Below, piece by piece: positions 31,675-44,399 of a stretch of 64,000 bases of DNA (the stretch's first letter is position 1; each line of letters opens with the position of its first letter). The stretch comes from Lactifluus volemus. Lineage: Eukaryota; Basidiomycota; Agaricomycetes; Russulales; Russulaceae. Both the position numbers and the translations under genes were made by a program. Below the pieces are notes generated by a model. The model was given only the letters and a program-made list of their open reading frames with translations, searched no databases and was not told the origin of the DNA. The stretch spans positions 124,001 to 188,000 of the forward strand of contig WTXI01000004.1 of NCBI GenBank assembly GCA_022376515.1, read 5' to 3'.

Positions 31675-33236
31675 TCACACCCACATATCCTCAGTAATAT
31701 CGAAAATCGAACGATCCAACAAGTGCAGGCTGACGGTATGGCCTGCTATTTGTTGTTCATTGAGAAATGTGGTAACTGTGTCACAAGCATCGCCGCTTCC
31801 TCCAGAATATCCAACCTCCTCGAGGTTAGGAAGGAGCGGCTCTCCATCGTCAGATGGTAAGGAACGGAAGATTTTGCCGACAAGATCATCTTGTACATGA
31901 ATGGTCTTCGCGTTGGTGAACGGCCTAAGGAGTTCACGCCACTCACTTCGGTCGACATTGTTGTGCCGTACTGATGGATGATAGTGCTCGTCGTAGCTGA
32001 ATGCAACTTGCTCCACAACAGAAAGTACAGGTGAAAGTGTACCAAAGAATTAAACTGCAGACGCAACCTGCCTGTCGAGATGTCCGCACCTGATCTGCAA
32101 CATCAAGGGATTGTCTCGCTTCCAAGGGACCGCATGTAGGGAAACGGCAAGCACACGGAAAGTTACCTGGACGGCCCTAAATGTGAGGTTCTCGGATGAT
32201 TGGATGAACTGACAGAGGCGTGGAACCGTGAAGCGAAGCTGATTAAAAAGATTGACACGAAGGATGCTGAGGGAAGGGGCGCTGATCCACGCAACAAGGC
32301 CTTCCAAATATGTGGCCATACCTCGGAAAAAAAAACTGGCGTAGGTTAGGAAGTGTAGTCATGTCCGGGGTCTGGCGCGGGTGCCTTTCAATATCATGGT
32401 CGGGGGTAGAGGAATGAAATGTAATGGACAGCCTCTCCAGCTGGAGCATAAGCGAAAGTTGGGTAAGTATATAACTTGGGAGGGAATAGGCGGATGCCGG
32501 GATATTAAGAAACTCGAGAGTGACGAGTCCTGCGGCACTGATTGTGAGTAAGGGTGATCCAATTTGAAGGGAAGCTGTCGACAGTTTGAGATGGTGTAGA
32601 TTGGGGCATTGAAACGTTACAGGAAAGACAACTTCGGTCCAAGAATTGATATACATGTATTCCAGAACGGGAAATTGATCATCCATAACCGCGACGAACT
32701 TCTCCACATTTGGGAGAATCGAAAAGTGAATGTGACGCACGCGATCACGGTGCGAAAGTGCGAGCAATAGACCCGATTCGTCTTCTGTTGTTATCTTCTG
32801 ACCGTGATAATAGATGGTGAGTGGATCAGAGTGGTAGAGGTGGTGAATGTGCCAACATTTTTTGCTACAGGCACGCCATTGGTGCAGTAGAGATGAAGGT
32901 TGAGCCCAGCTGGTGATTCAAGAATAATATTTCGCCAGAGTTGACAAACATGTGCCAATTTGTACCACCAACATGGGCGGTGCCAAACAAAGACCGTCGC
33001 AATTCCGTCGTCATATCTATCTGCCAGCCGATAGAGATGAAATATGTTGAGAAGGACGTCATCGTTGAGGATTTGGATAGGTGAGGGTCGTCTGTTGCCA
33101 GTGCCGTTGACATGGAGCCCTACTAGTATGAACTCACGAGTTTGTGAGACACAAAGATTCGGAACTCACGACTTGGCTCGCGTCTGCCGAGCCTTCTGAT
33201 GGGAGCATAGATTATGGCTGAGTAGCAACTAGGCAT
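31675..33236 (-). pseudogene. F-box/LRR-like pseudogene, copy G
   Basis: Exon 1 (33170-33236, MPSCYSAIIYAPIRRLGRREPS) and its donor are intact. Exon 2 is broken. A T run near 32861-32866 and a 10-bp insertion near 32823 shift the frame in the N-terminal part. A longer A run near 32330 shifts it again. SAVQFFG has become SAV-stop near 32050. The end reads SIFDITEDMWV with its stop at 31675. Sister copy J shares the same C-terminal type. Confidence 0.8.
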
Positions 33237-34849
33237 CAGAGAGGTGAGTAAAAACGTCGATGTCGCGTAGAGTTCCCATGGAAAATCGACGGATGCCACC
33301 CGGCGGTGCCTGGTCTGTTGGCGCTGAGCTATATCCAAAATGGGACGGTCCATTCGTCGTCGCCTCTTCACACTGGAAGACACATTTTCCACACTTTTGG
33401 CCCTTAATTCACGTTCATACACACGCACGTACAACGCGGATGTGGCAGGCCAGTACCGGACCTCACCACCTACAAACACGTCACGAACCGCTCATCGAGG
33501 TGGCCCTGTCGCGAACACGTATCACGAAGTGTGTGCCAGTGATTGTGCGAGACTTTTCTTTCATGCCGTATGGATACCCGCCCTTCCTGCTCATTGATGA
33601 TCATCGAGCGTTTTCAGCGGTTAGCGGCAATCCTCATAAATCATGAAATATCCGATTTTCATCCTCATAGATGAAACGATAGAATACGAATATTACCAAG
33701 GAAACTTCGTTCCATGGAAGGAAGATTTATACCCGACATTTACAGCGGTGTCGCTGAGCACTTCTTGTACTAGCGTACAATCACATACGTCACATCACGT
33801 CTCAAACACGATGTAAGGATGGCTTTTATAGTCACCAAGGAATGAACAGGGAGAAAGGGTATGATTGGGGAGTCCAAGGAAGCAGCGAACCCTTGAGCGA
33901 GCCGCTCGACTGCCGCTTCAAGTTTTCCGATTTCTGCCGCTGCGCGTGGTCCCCATCATAATACCTAAGTTTCATCACTGTCCTCGCCACCGTCGACCCC
34001 ACCTTGCTACGTCGCGCCTCAACCGCGACCACAACCATGCTTCTGTGAGTTTCCACCCGCGCCGCAAGTACAAGTGGGGTCGAGGTAGGGTGTTTTTGTG
34101 CTCAGAATCTACATGAGTAGAGGTAAAAGGAGAGAGTGAGGGGTAGGGGGAAAGTATGCCAGATGCACGTTGATAATTCACAATGATGACGTGCAAGATG
34201 CCAAGCCTAACGGGCTAATCCTAAATGTTGCACGAGATGAGGCAACCATACGTACGCGTGCCTCCGCCTCAACGATGCGCTTCATCGCGAATGTGTCATG
34301 TCAACACACAGGATGTTTCTACTTCAATCCGGTGACCTCTTACCGATCGCCGCTATACTCGCCATTGTGCATCCCCGGCTTGTTCGATTCTGAGGGAGAG
34401 AGATTCGAGTAGTTCATATATATGCGGGCGTACCAGGGCAGGTTGATAAAGGGCGACGTATTGACGTGGACAGAACGAGCTGAACTGGCCGCGCACTCGC
34501 AGGCTCCGCGGCACCGTGGTCAGTTATGCTTGAGCTGGGGTCACATCGTTCAGGGAAGAGCCCAGCAATTGTCATGGACTTTGGTGAGCTGATCGATGAG
34601 TTCTGCACGTTTCTCGAGTCAAAAGATCAAAAAAGAACGGGGTTTGTTTCATTGGATTCGAAAACTTGGACGCTATGTAGGATGATCATGCCGGTTGGAC
34701 TTTGCAAACGAACTTGCTCGCCCCTTTGTACCCTTGTTATACATAGCCTTCCACACGACAAGGTCAATAATACTGAACGTTTCATGTGAGCAGCAGACCT
34801 GAGCCAATTCATTCAAAAGAAAGCTCAGACTATGTGGGAAAAGACGTAC
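33237..34849. repeat. Intergenic block between copies G and H
   Basis: Repeats the block right of copy F in a shorter form. The frame at 34526-34789 (+), with DFGELIDEFCTFLESK, is open here for 87 codons but is interrupted at the equivalent place near 40310. No gene accepted. Confidence 0.45.
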
Positions 34850-36258
34850 TTATTCATGCAGATACTCAGGTATATCGAACATCGAACGTGCCACCAACCG
34901 CAGGCTCACGGGATGGCCCAATACTTGTCGTTCATCAAGAAATCTGGTAAATGCGTCCTGAGCATCGCTTCCTCCAGAATATCCAATCTCCTCAAGATTG
35001 GAAGGAGCTCCAGTAGTGGCTCTCCATCGTCAGATGGTAAGGAACGGAAGATTCTGCTCATGAGAGCACCGTTTACATGAATGGTCTTCGCGTTGGTGAA
35101 TGGCCTAAGAAGTTCACGCCACTGACTTCGGTCGACATTGTTGCCCCATGCTGATGGATGATAGTCCTCGTCGAAGCTGAGTGCAACTTTCTCGACAACA
35201 GAAAGAACAGGTGAATTGTAGAAAAGAAGTGAGCTGCAGACGGTTGCTCCCAGTCGGGATATTCGTAAATGAGCTGCAACGTCAAGGGATTTCCCTGCTT
35301 CCAAGGGACCGCATGTACGGAAACGGCAGGATAACAGAAAGTTACTTGGACAGCCCTAAATGTGAGGTTCTCGGATGATTGGATGAACTGCCAGAGGTGG
35401 GGAACCGTGAAGGGCAGCTGATTAAAAAGGCTGACACGAAGGATGCTGAGGGAAGGGGCGCTGATCCAAGCAACAAGGCCTTCAAATATGTGGCCGTACC
35501 TCGGAACAAAAACTGGCGTAGGTTAGGAAGTGTGATCATGTCCAGGGTCTGGCGCGACTGCCTTTCAACATCACGGTCGGGGGTAGAGTAATGAAATGTA
35601 ATGGACAGCCTCTCCAGCTGGAGCATAAGCGAAAGTCAGGTAAGTATATAACTTGGGGGAAATAGGCGGATTTCTGGATATTAAGAAGCTCGAGAGTGAC
35701 GAGTCCCGCGATACTCGTTGTGAGAATGGGTGACCCAATTGGAATGGAAGCCGGATCCAGTGAGAGATGATCCAAATGTCAATGTGATGCACGCGATCAC
35801 GATGCGAAAGTGCGAGGAATATACCCGATTCATCTCCTGACCCTTAGTGCGATACGAGACGGTGAGTGGTAGAAGTGGCGAATGTGCGAGCATGTCCGCT
35901 ACAGGCACACCAAAGGTGCAGAGCAGATGAAGGTCGAGCCGGGATGGTGATTCAAGAATAACATTTCGCCATTGTCGACAAACATGTACCACTAACGTTG
36001 GCGGCGCCATGGACCCTTCAATATATCTTCTTCATGTTGGTACAGTTCTGCCAGCCGATAGAGATCAAATATGTTGAGAAGCACATCGTCGTTGAGGATA
36101 CGCATAGGTGAGTCTGAGTGTCTTCTATTGCTGTCGAGTCCTAATCTTTACGTTTGTCAACAGATGGGGGATACAAAGATTTGGAACTGCCTACCATGAC
36201 GTCCGCCGAGCCTTCTAATGAGGGGAGGATGAAATATGGTAGAGCGACGACCAGACAT
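34850..36258 (-). pseudogene. F-box/LRR-like pseudogene, copy H (class II)
   Basis: Exon 1 36195-36258 (MSGRRSTIFHPPLIRRLGGRH) with donor GTAGGC. Exon 2 has several frameshifts, for example between LLEL and the usual LLPNLEE near 34995. It also has a deletion of roughly 135 bp near 35780, where the text jumps from the SLPIGS region to the DIW/SHRD region. Ends SMFDIPEYLHE, stop at 34850-34852. Confidence 0.8.
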
Positions 36259-37232
36259 TTTCAGGGAGGCGAGTAAAGATGTGGATGCGATTGAATAGTG
36301 TACAGCAGTGTAGGCCTTCGTGGATAACCGATGACTCATTCCTGTGGCGGCGGCGGCGTCCTTGGCCAAGGAGGGCGCTGACCTATATCCAGGTTGAACA
36401 CCTTCCTCGTCATCACCATCGCCGCCGTCGTCACCTCATTATGAACCACCTTTTCACACTTTCACGCACACATACATTTATATAATATGCGTGCGGATAC
36501 AGCGCAGACAGGTCAACACTGGGCCACCAACGCAACGTCACGCCGAACACTGGCACATACCGCACAAAAGCGCAACGAATATGGGACGTTCTACAGCTCT
36601 GCTAGATGGACATTTTACAGCGTGCGTTGTTTGTTCTCCAAATGATAACCAGCGAAACCACCGTTACACGTGGTAATTGACTCTGATTCTTGCAGGATCA
36701 TCTCACGCAGTGGGACACCCCCCAAGTGGGTAACATCGGCCCGAGAGAGGTCGCACGTATCAATGCGATCTTTTTTCAGCCATCGTTCCGTACTCCCATG
36801 TGGCAGACGCACCCACGAACGCAAGCGGAGGAGGGCGGTGAATATGCTAGGAATAGCGCTAAAGTCGGCACATCACGTGATCTAGTTGATAACGAAGGCC
36901 GTACCACTGAACGATAGATGTTGGTTCTGTCAAAGGGAAGGAGGAAAAGGAATTTTGTAGTACACATGTACATACATCACAGGGAAATGCTATCTAACCC
37001 CAAGTTCTAGTTGGACAGTCAAAGGAACAGTGCGTGAACACGAAACAAACATAACCCTAAACTGAGGGCTGTGATAACTATCTGCTTTAACGCTGCGATT
37101 TAATTATGTGGTCGCCATGAACTAGGCAACTGGTATGAGAGTGAGCGCTAGTGAGATGTGGTCATGTATACTGAGACGCACTGTGTTCTACCACCTATTA
37201 ACGCCGTCGCTGCAGCGCTCACAAGCAATGGC
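36259..37232. repeat. Intergenic block between copies H and I
   Basis: Left part like 0.95-1.6, 48.6-49.3 and 56.5-57.0 kb; right part is the class I downstream flank. A plus-strand frame (36690-36917, QDHLTQWDTPQVGNIGPREV) follows an intron-like gtaattgac..ttgcag, but it is not open in the paralogous blocks. Confidence 0.45.
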
Positions 37233-38795
37233 TTATCCCGAGTCTTCGAGGAACACTGAATAATCTACCATGCGCAGGTTCACGGGATGCCCCGCTACGC
37301 ATCGTGCATCGACGAACGCATTAAGTGCGTCCAGAGCATCGAGCCCTCCAAAATATCTAACCTCCTCAAGGTTCGGAAGGAGCTCCAGTGGTGCCTCTCC
37401 ATCGTGAGATGGTAAGGAACCGAAGAGTTTCCCGACGAGATCATCTTGTTCTTGTACATGAATAGTCTTCACGTTGGTGAACGGCCTAAGAAATTCGAGC
37501 CACTGACTTTGGTCGATATTGTCGAGCCATTCTGATGATTGATGGTGGCTGAATGAGACTTTCTCGACAACAGAAAGTACGGGTGAAAATGTACGAAAGA
37601 ATTGCACCGCAGCTCGAGACGAAACCTGCCAGTCGGGAGGTCTGCACCTGACCTCCAATTCCAAGGGAGCGTCGTCCCACTTCCAAGGGACCGCATGTAA
37701 GGAAACGGCACGCATACCGAACGTTACTTGGGCTGCGGTAATTGTGAGATTTTCGGAGGTTTTCATGAACTGCAGGAGGCGTGGAACAGTAAAGGAGCGC
37801 TGATTAAAAAGGTAGACACGAAGGATTCTGAGGGAAGGGGCGCGCATACGAGAAACTAGGCCCTCCAAATAGGAGCTCACGCCAGTGAACGCAAACCAGC
37901 GTAGGTTAGAAAGTGTGGTCATATCCGGGGTCTGGTGCAACTGGCTTTCAACATCACGGTTGGGGATAGGTGATCTAAATCCAATGGATAGCCTCTTCAG
38001 GTGGACCATGAGCGAAAGCCGGCTAAGTAGATAAGTTGAAGGGGAATGGGCAGATGTTGGGATATCGTGAAGCTCAAGAGTGACGAGTCTGGCGGTACTC
38101 GTTGTGAGCAAGGGATGTTCAATTGGCCCGGGAATGCAGGTCGCCCACAGTCTGAAGTGGCGTAGATTTGGGGCTTGAAACGATTCAGGGAGGTCCACTT
38201 CGATCGGAGAATGTATATGCATGCGTTCCAGAACGGGGAATTGATCATCCATAACCGCGACAAACTTCCCGACATTTGGGAGCATCGAAAAGTGAATGTG
38301 ACGCACGCGATCACGGTGCGAAAGTGCGAGCAATATACCCGATTCATCTTCTGTTGTTATCTTCTGACCATGATAATAGATGGTGAGTGGTAGAGGTGGT
38401 GAATGTGCCAACATTTTCGCTACAGGCACGCCATTGGTGCAGTAGAGATGAAGGTCGAGCCCAGCTGGTGATTCAAGAATAATATTTCGCCACAGTCGAC
38501 AAACATGTGCCAGTTTGTACCACCAACTTTGGCGGTGCCAAACAAAGACTGTCGCAATTCCGTCGTCATATTCATCTGCCAGCCGATAGAGATGAAATAT
38601 GTTGAGAAGCACGTCATCGTTGAGGATTTGGATAGGTGAGTGTCGTCTATTGCCAGAGCTGTTGAACCCTATTAACTCATAAGTTTGTGGACAGATCAAA
38701 GACACAAAGATTTGAAACTCACGACTTGGCTCAGGCTCGCGTCTGTCGATTCTTCTAATGAGAGAATAGATTATGGCAGAGTAACAACCAGGCAT
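37233..38795 (-). CDS. F-box/LRR-like protein, copy I (class I)
   Basis: Exon 1 38723-38795, intron 38669-38722 (GTGAGT..AATAG, 54 bp), exon 2 37233-38668; 502 residues. The unspliced reading is also open. The N-terminal half resembles copy D (DDGIATVFVWHRQSWWYKL), while the C-terminal third resembles copy C (SLPSHDGEAPLELL, VDYSVFLEDSG). This suggests gene conversion or unequal crossing-over between class I copies. Confidence 0.85.
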   Translation of the reverse strand: MPGCYSAIIYSLIRRIDRREPEPSREFQIFVSLICPQTYELIGFNSSGNRRHSPIQILNDDVLLNIFHLYRLADEYDDGIATVFVWHRQSWWYKLAHVCRLWRNIILESPAGLDLHLYCTNGVPVAKMLAHSPPLPLTIYYHGQKITTEDESGILLALSHRDRVRHIHFSMLPNVGKFVAVMDDQFPVLERMHIHSPIEVDLPESFQAPNLRHFRLWATCIPGPIEHPLLTTSTARLVTLELHDIPTSAHSPSTYLLSRLSLMVHLKRLSIGFRSPIPNRDVESQLHQTPDMTTLSNLRWFAFTGVSSYLEGLVSRMRAPSLRILRVYLFNQRSFTVPRLLQFMKTSENLTITAAQVTFGMRAVSLHAVPWKWDDAPLELEVRCRPPDWQVSSRAAVQFFRTFSPVLSVVEKVSFSHHQSSEWLDNIDQSQWLEFLRPFTNVKTIHVQEQDDLVGKLFGSLPSHDGEAPLELLPNLEEVRYFGGLDALDALNAFVDARCVAGHPVNLRMVDYSVFLEDSG

Positions 38796-41032
38796 TTTCA
38801 GAGAGGTGAGTAAAAACGTTAGATGTCGCGTCGAGAGGCCTCAAGGACAACCGACGGATGCCACCAAGCAGTGTGCCTGGTCTGTGGGCGCTGAGCCATA
38901 TCCAAAATGGGACGCTCGTGTCCACTATCCCTGCCGACCCCTCATCCACGTTCATACGCACATGCGTACAGCGCGGATGTGGCAGGCCACTGGAAATACC
39001 GGACCTCACCACCTACAAACACTCAAGAACCGCTCATCGATGTGGCTCTGTCGCGAACACGTATCACATGAGTGTGATTGTGCGAGACGTTTCTTTCATG
39101 CCGTATGGATACCCGCCCTTCCTGCTCATTGATGATCTTCGAATGTTCCCAGCGGTCACTGGGTTAGCGGCAATCCTCATAAATCATGAAATATTCGATT
39201 TTCATCCTCATAGATGAAACGACGAAATACGAATATTACCAAGGAAACTTCGTTCCATGGAAGGAAGATTTATACCGACATTTACAGCGGTGTCGCTGAG
39301 TACCAGGTACGAAAGAAGGCATACAGTAGCACTTCTTGTGCTAGCGTACAATTGCATACGTCACATCACGTCTCAAACACGACGTAAGGATGACTTTTAT
39401 AGTCACCAAGGAATGAACAGGGAGAAAGGGTATGATTGGCGAGTCTAAGGAAGCAGCGAACCCTGAGCGGAGCCGTCGACTGCCACTTCAAGTTTTCCGA
39501 TTTCTGCCGCTGCGCGTGGTCCCCATCATAACACCCAAGTTTCATCACTGTCCTCGCCACCGTCGACCCCACATTGCTGCGTCGCGCCCCAACTTCGGCC
39601 ACAACCATGCTTCTGTGAGTTGCCACCCGCGCCGCAAATACAAGTGTGGTCGAAATAGGCTGTTGCTGGGCTCAGCTTCTAGATGCACCGTCGTTGGTAA
39701 TTCACAAGGATGACGTGCAAGATGCCAAGCCTAATGAGCTGTCGCTATTGCATGAGATGAAGCTACCATACGTACGCGTGCCGGTCCCAGTATCGTCGAT
39801 ATCACCTGCTACCTCCACCTTGACGATGCGCTTGATTGCGGTTTCTTCTTCAGCCCGGCCCGGTGACATCTTACTGTTCGCTGCTATCCTCGCCATTCTG
39901 CATCCCCGGGCCTCAGCCGGCGGCCGTTCCGTTCGAATTTGAGGGGTAGAGGTTCGGGAAGTCCATGTATATGCCGGCATGTCGGGGCAGGTTCAATTTG
40001 AAGAAAGGAGACGTGTTGAGGTGGTTGGAACGAGCTGAACTAGCCACGCACTCGCAGGCTTCGCGGGACGCTTGTGGCATTCACAGGATAGGCGGATGTC
40101 ATCGAGTAAGCGACTTTGTGACAGCATTCTTTATTGCGACGCAAAGGAGGGGGGTAAGTTTTTGAGAAACAGTCCCTTGTTGCCCGATTTCCGTGGTCGG
40201 TTGTGCGTCGCAGCGGCTTCAGATGGGACACATCGTTCGGGGAAAGTTCAGCAATTATCGTGAGCTGATCTATGTGCTCTGCACGTTTCTCGAGCCACCA
40301 ACTTAAGAACGAATGGGTAATGTTTCGTTGGATTCGAAAACTCGGACGCTATGTAGGATGATCGCGACGAATGGATATTTCACTAGCAAATGAGGTTGCT
40401 CACCCCTTTTATATATAGCCTTCCACACAACAAGGGTAAAAATACCCTCAAGCTGATCATCCACGACAGTAGCGGACGTGAATTAATCCATTTTAAAAGA
40501 ATGTTCAGGCTCAGGGTGGCAGAGACTGCAGAGTAGTATCGTCAGCTGATTGCAGCAAACTTGAACACGTCACATTCGTAACAGCTTCAAGTTCCAGCGC
40601 AGACGAATGCCAACAAAAATGAATAAAAGAGAGGTGACTGGCTTGCGCAAGAATATGAAGAACAGAAGACTCCAGATGTCTTAGTCAGTACGTCACGAGA
40701 TTGCAAGACTTCGATATATAGCTTGATAAGTGGTAGGCATAAACAGTCGTGGAGTGTACGTAAATACGTCGCAAGGAACTTGAAATGACACCGTGCTCGA
40801 AACGCAAATAATGATGACCAACATATATGCAGAGACAAATTACACTTGGAGAATGTGAGGAAGGTACATGATAGTCATCAAAATATATATTGACTAGGAT
40901 AAGCTAGTTGGGCCGCTTTGTTCAATGACTAGCATCTGCAATCTTTATGAACAGGAGAGTAGGCGGGAGTGTGAGCGCAAGTAAGATATAGGTAGTTGTG
41001 TCGAGACGTACTTCGCTCCATTTCTGCAGCGC
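38796..41032. repeat. Intergenic block between copies I and J
   Basis: Close match to 29.4-31.7 kb over about 2 kb with small gaps. No gene. The class II downstream motif lies at about 40995-41011. Confidence 0.45.
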
Positions 41033-42604
41033 TCACACCCACATATCCTCAATCCTATCGAAAATCGAACGATCCACCAAGCGCAGGCTGACGGCATGGC
41101 CTGCTATCTGTTGTTCATTGAGAAATGTGGTAACTGCGTCACAAGCATCGCCGCATCCTCCAGGATATCCAACCTCCTCGAGGTTAGGAAGGAGCTCCAG
41201 TGGTGGCTCTCCATCGTCAGATTGTAAGGAACGGAAGATTTTGCCGACAAGATCATCTTGTACATAAATGGTCTTCGCGTTGGTGAACGGCCTAAGAAGT
41301 TCGCGCCACTCACTTCGGTCGACATTATTGTGCCGTACTGATGGATGATAGTGCTCGTCGTAGCTAAATGCAACTTGCTCCACAACAGAAAGTACAGGTG
41401 AAAGTGTGCCAAAGAATTGGGCCGCAGACGCAACCTGCGAGTCGAGGTGTCCGCACCTGATCTCCAACATCAAAGGACCGTCCCACTTCCAAGGGACCGC
41501 ATGTAAAGAAACGGAAAGTGCACCGATTCCACTGAACGTTACTGGACAGAGCTAAATTTGAGGTTCTCGGATGATTGCATGAACTGGCTAAGGTGTGGAA
41601 CCGTAATGGGGAGCTGATTAAAAAGGTAGACTTGAAGGATGCTGAGGGAAGGGGCGCTGATCCGAGAGACAAGGCCCTCCAAATAGCTGCTCACGCCGGT
41701 GAACGCAAACCAGCGTAAGTTAGAAAGTGTGGTCATATCCGGGGTCTGGTGCAACTGGCTTTCAACATCACCGTTGGGGATAGGTGATCTAAATCCAATG
41801 GACAGCCTCTTCAGCTGGGCCATAAGCGAAAGCCGAGTGAGTAGATAACTTGGAGGGAAATAGGCAGATGTTGGGATATCGTGAAGCGTCAGAGTGACGA
41901 GTCCGCAGTACTAGTTGTGAAAAGGGAGATCCGATTGGAAGGGAAGCCGGCCACAGTTTGATATGGCGTAGATTGGGGGCTCGAAACGTTTCAGGAAGGA
42001 CAAATTCGGTCCAAGATTGGATATACATGCGTTCCAGATTTGGGAATTGATCATCCATAACCGCGACGAACTTCCTCACATCATGATCTGGGAGTTCCCA
42101 AAGGTCAATGTGATGCACGCGATCACGGTGCGAAAGTGCGAGCAATATACCGATTCATCTTCTGCTGTTATCTCCCGATCAGTGTGATAATAGACGGTGA
42201 GTGGTAGAGGTGGCGAATGTGCAAGCATGTTTGCTACAGGCACACCATTGGTGCAGAACAGATGAAGGTTGAGCCGGGATGGTGATTCAAGAATAAGATT
42301 TCGCCATTGTCGACAAACATGTGCCAGTTCGTGCCACCAACGTTGACGCTCCCATGTAAGGTTCAACATGCCATTCTCATCTTCATATTCTTCCGGATCT
42401 GCCAGCCGATAAGATGAAATATATCGAGAAGCACGTCATCATTGAGGATATCGATAGGTGAGTGTCGTCTATTGCTGTTGGGCCTATTAATTCGCAAATT
42501 TGTGAGCAGATCAGGGGCACAAAGGTCATGATTTAGAACTGCGTACGTCGGCCAAGCCTTCTAATGAGGGGAGGACAAATTATGGTAGAGCAGCCACCAG
42601 GCAT
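41033..42604 (-). pseudogene. F-box/LRR-like pseudogene, copy J
   Basis: Exon 1 42547-42604 (MPGGCSTIICPPLIRRLGR, donor GTACGC). Exon 2 is split over at least four frames: single-base losses near 42482 and 42409, and shifts near 42160, 41900 and 41530. The C-terminal 146 codons (41033-41473, ending SIFDRIEDMWV) are open and close to copy G. The middle (LSIGFRSPIPNGDV) is class I-like, so the gene may be a recombinant of two classes. Confidence 0.8.
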
Positions 42605-44383
42605 TTTCAGGCAGGTGAGTAACGACGTGGATGTGATTGAAGAGCGTACGGCAGTGTGTCGGCCTCTTGGACGACCGATGCCTCATTCCCGTGGCGGTGG
42701 CACTGTCCTTGGTCAAGGTGGGCGCTGTCCTATATCCAAATGGGACGCTGCCTCACTCTCAGTTGGCTGCGCCGTAATGGACCCGTGGTTGGACGGACAA
42801 CAATGAGAATATGGCCATCGTACTGCGCATTATTGTTGACGATTGTTGAACGTGGCAAGCAGTCACGTGGTAACGGCAAGTCGTTACAGCTAAGTACCAG
42901 ACCGTGACAACGAAAAAATCATGATATATTCGATGTTCATCCTTACTCCCACGCCCGTGAGACCAGTATTGTACGCAAATTGGCGTTGCTAGTAGAATTT
43001 ATTATCGTGACCGGTTCTTCCTAACTTGAAGCCATGAAGACGATGGTTGAACCGTAGAACCAACATAGAAGGTTCGAGTTTATACCCTCAGGCACCACAC
43101 ATGGCGGAGTCAGGGGAAGGAAGAAAATTATACTTGGAGAGTCCAATGAAGCAACAAATCACGCAATCGTCAAGGCCTTGTCAATTTCTACCGCTGTGCA
43201 CACATCACACCCAAACGTCACGTCCTTCCATGCCATACATATCCTCGTTATATAAATCTGGGTTCAAACAAAAGACAAAAATCCGAGTCCCACATAGTCG
43301 ATATTATCTGAAGCCTGCGTACCTTTGCCTTTAAGATACACTTCTTTGCGAATGTGGCATAATAGACGACCTTTGGCTTTGAGGCTTTGAGCGGAGGATG
43401 TACCTCCTCGAACTCTAAACGAGTCAAGCATACATATCTATAATCAGATGAGCGTTCGCAAAAGAGGATCTACAAGACACAGGACCTGACCTTTCTTCAG
43501 TCCAGTGACAGTTTACTGATCGCCGCAGCCTGAAGCACATCTTGCTTGAATTCCCGGGGACGACAATGTGGCATTTCTGTTCGAATCGGAGGAGTGGAGA
43601 TTCGGGTAGCTCATGAATATGCGGGTGTACCGGAAAGCTTGAAGCAAGGTGACGACAGGTGTTGCCGCAGCCGGAACGAGCTGAACTACCCGCGCACGCG
43701 CAGGTCCGGGCTCCGGGGCTGCCTGGCAACGGCGCGGCATCATGTTCTTTATTGCAAAGCCCAGGAAGGGGGGTAATTTTGAGAGATGGGCTCGCCATGA
43801 ATAGTTGTGGTATCGCATCGTTCAGGAAAGGTTCGGAAGTTTCGTCATGGAAATTAGCGAGATGCTCGATGAGCTCTGCGCGTTTTCGTCGTTTCGTTGA
43901 CTTGGACAACTTGGATGCTATGTAGGATGATCGCGTCAACCTGGACTTTTCACTGGCACAACAAGTTTTCTCACCCTCGTATGTATAATCCTCCACCCGA
44001 CAAAACATCTTTGGGTTGATGATCCACACAAATAGAAATCTGAACCATAGCCGTCGGTGTGGGGAGCTTCGCCGGATCTGGTTGATCAGGGTGGGTTGAA
44101 AAAAAAGACCTATCCATGAGAGTGGTGGAGTATCGTCAGATAACCGCAGCGAATACGTCACATCCGTAGCAGCTTCAAGTCCAGTGCGGACGAATGTCGA
44201 CAAAAAAATGAAAGAAGTGACTGACTAGGGCACAAAACGGGATGAAGATGCAGAGACGCAGCAGAATGTCTTAGTCAGCATGTCACGAGATTGCAATTTA
44301 CCAGGTAGAAAACATGAAAGCGTAGATGTATGCATGATTTGTGCAGTCACAAATTGAAGGAAAGAGGCGACTTGGAGTGAGAT
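42605..44383. repeat. Intergenic block right of copy J
   Basis: Nearly identical to 52.65-54.4 kb. A minus-strand frame of 259 codons (43424-44203) is open here but broken in the twin block. I see no domain in it, so it is not accepted as a gene. Confidence 0.5.
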
Positions 44384-44399
44384 ATGGATAGTTGTGTCG

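Noticed and set aside
43424..44203. 259-codon minus-strand frame
   Set aside because: Broken in the nearly identical block at 53463-54202, and no domain is visible; probably a chance open frame.
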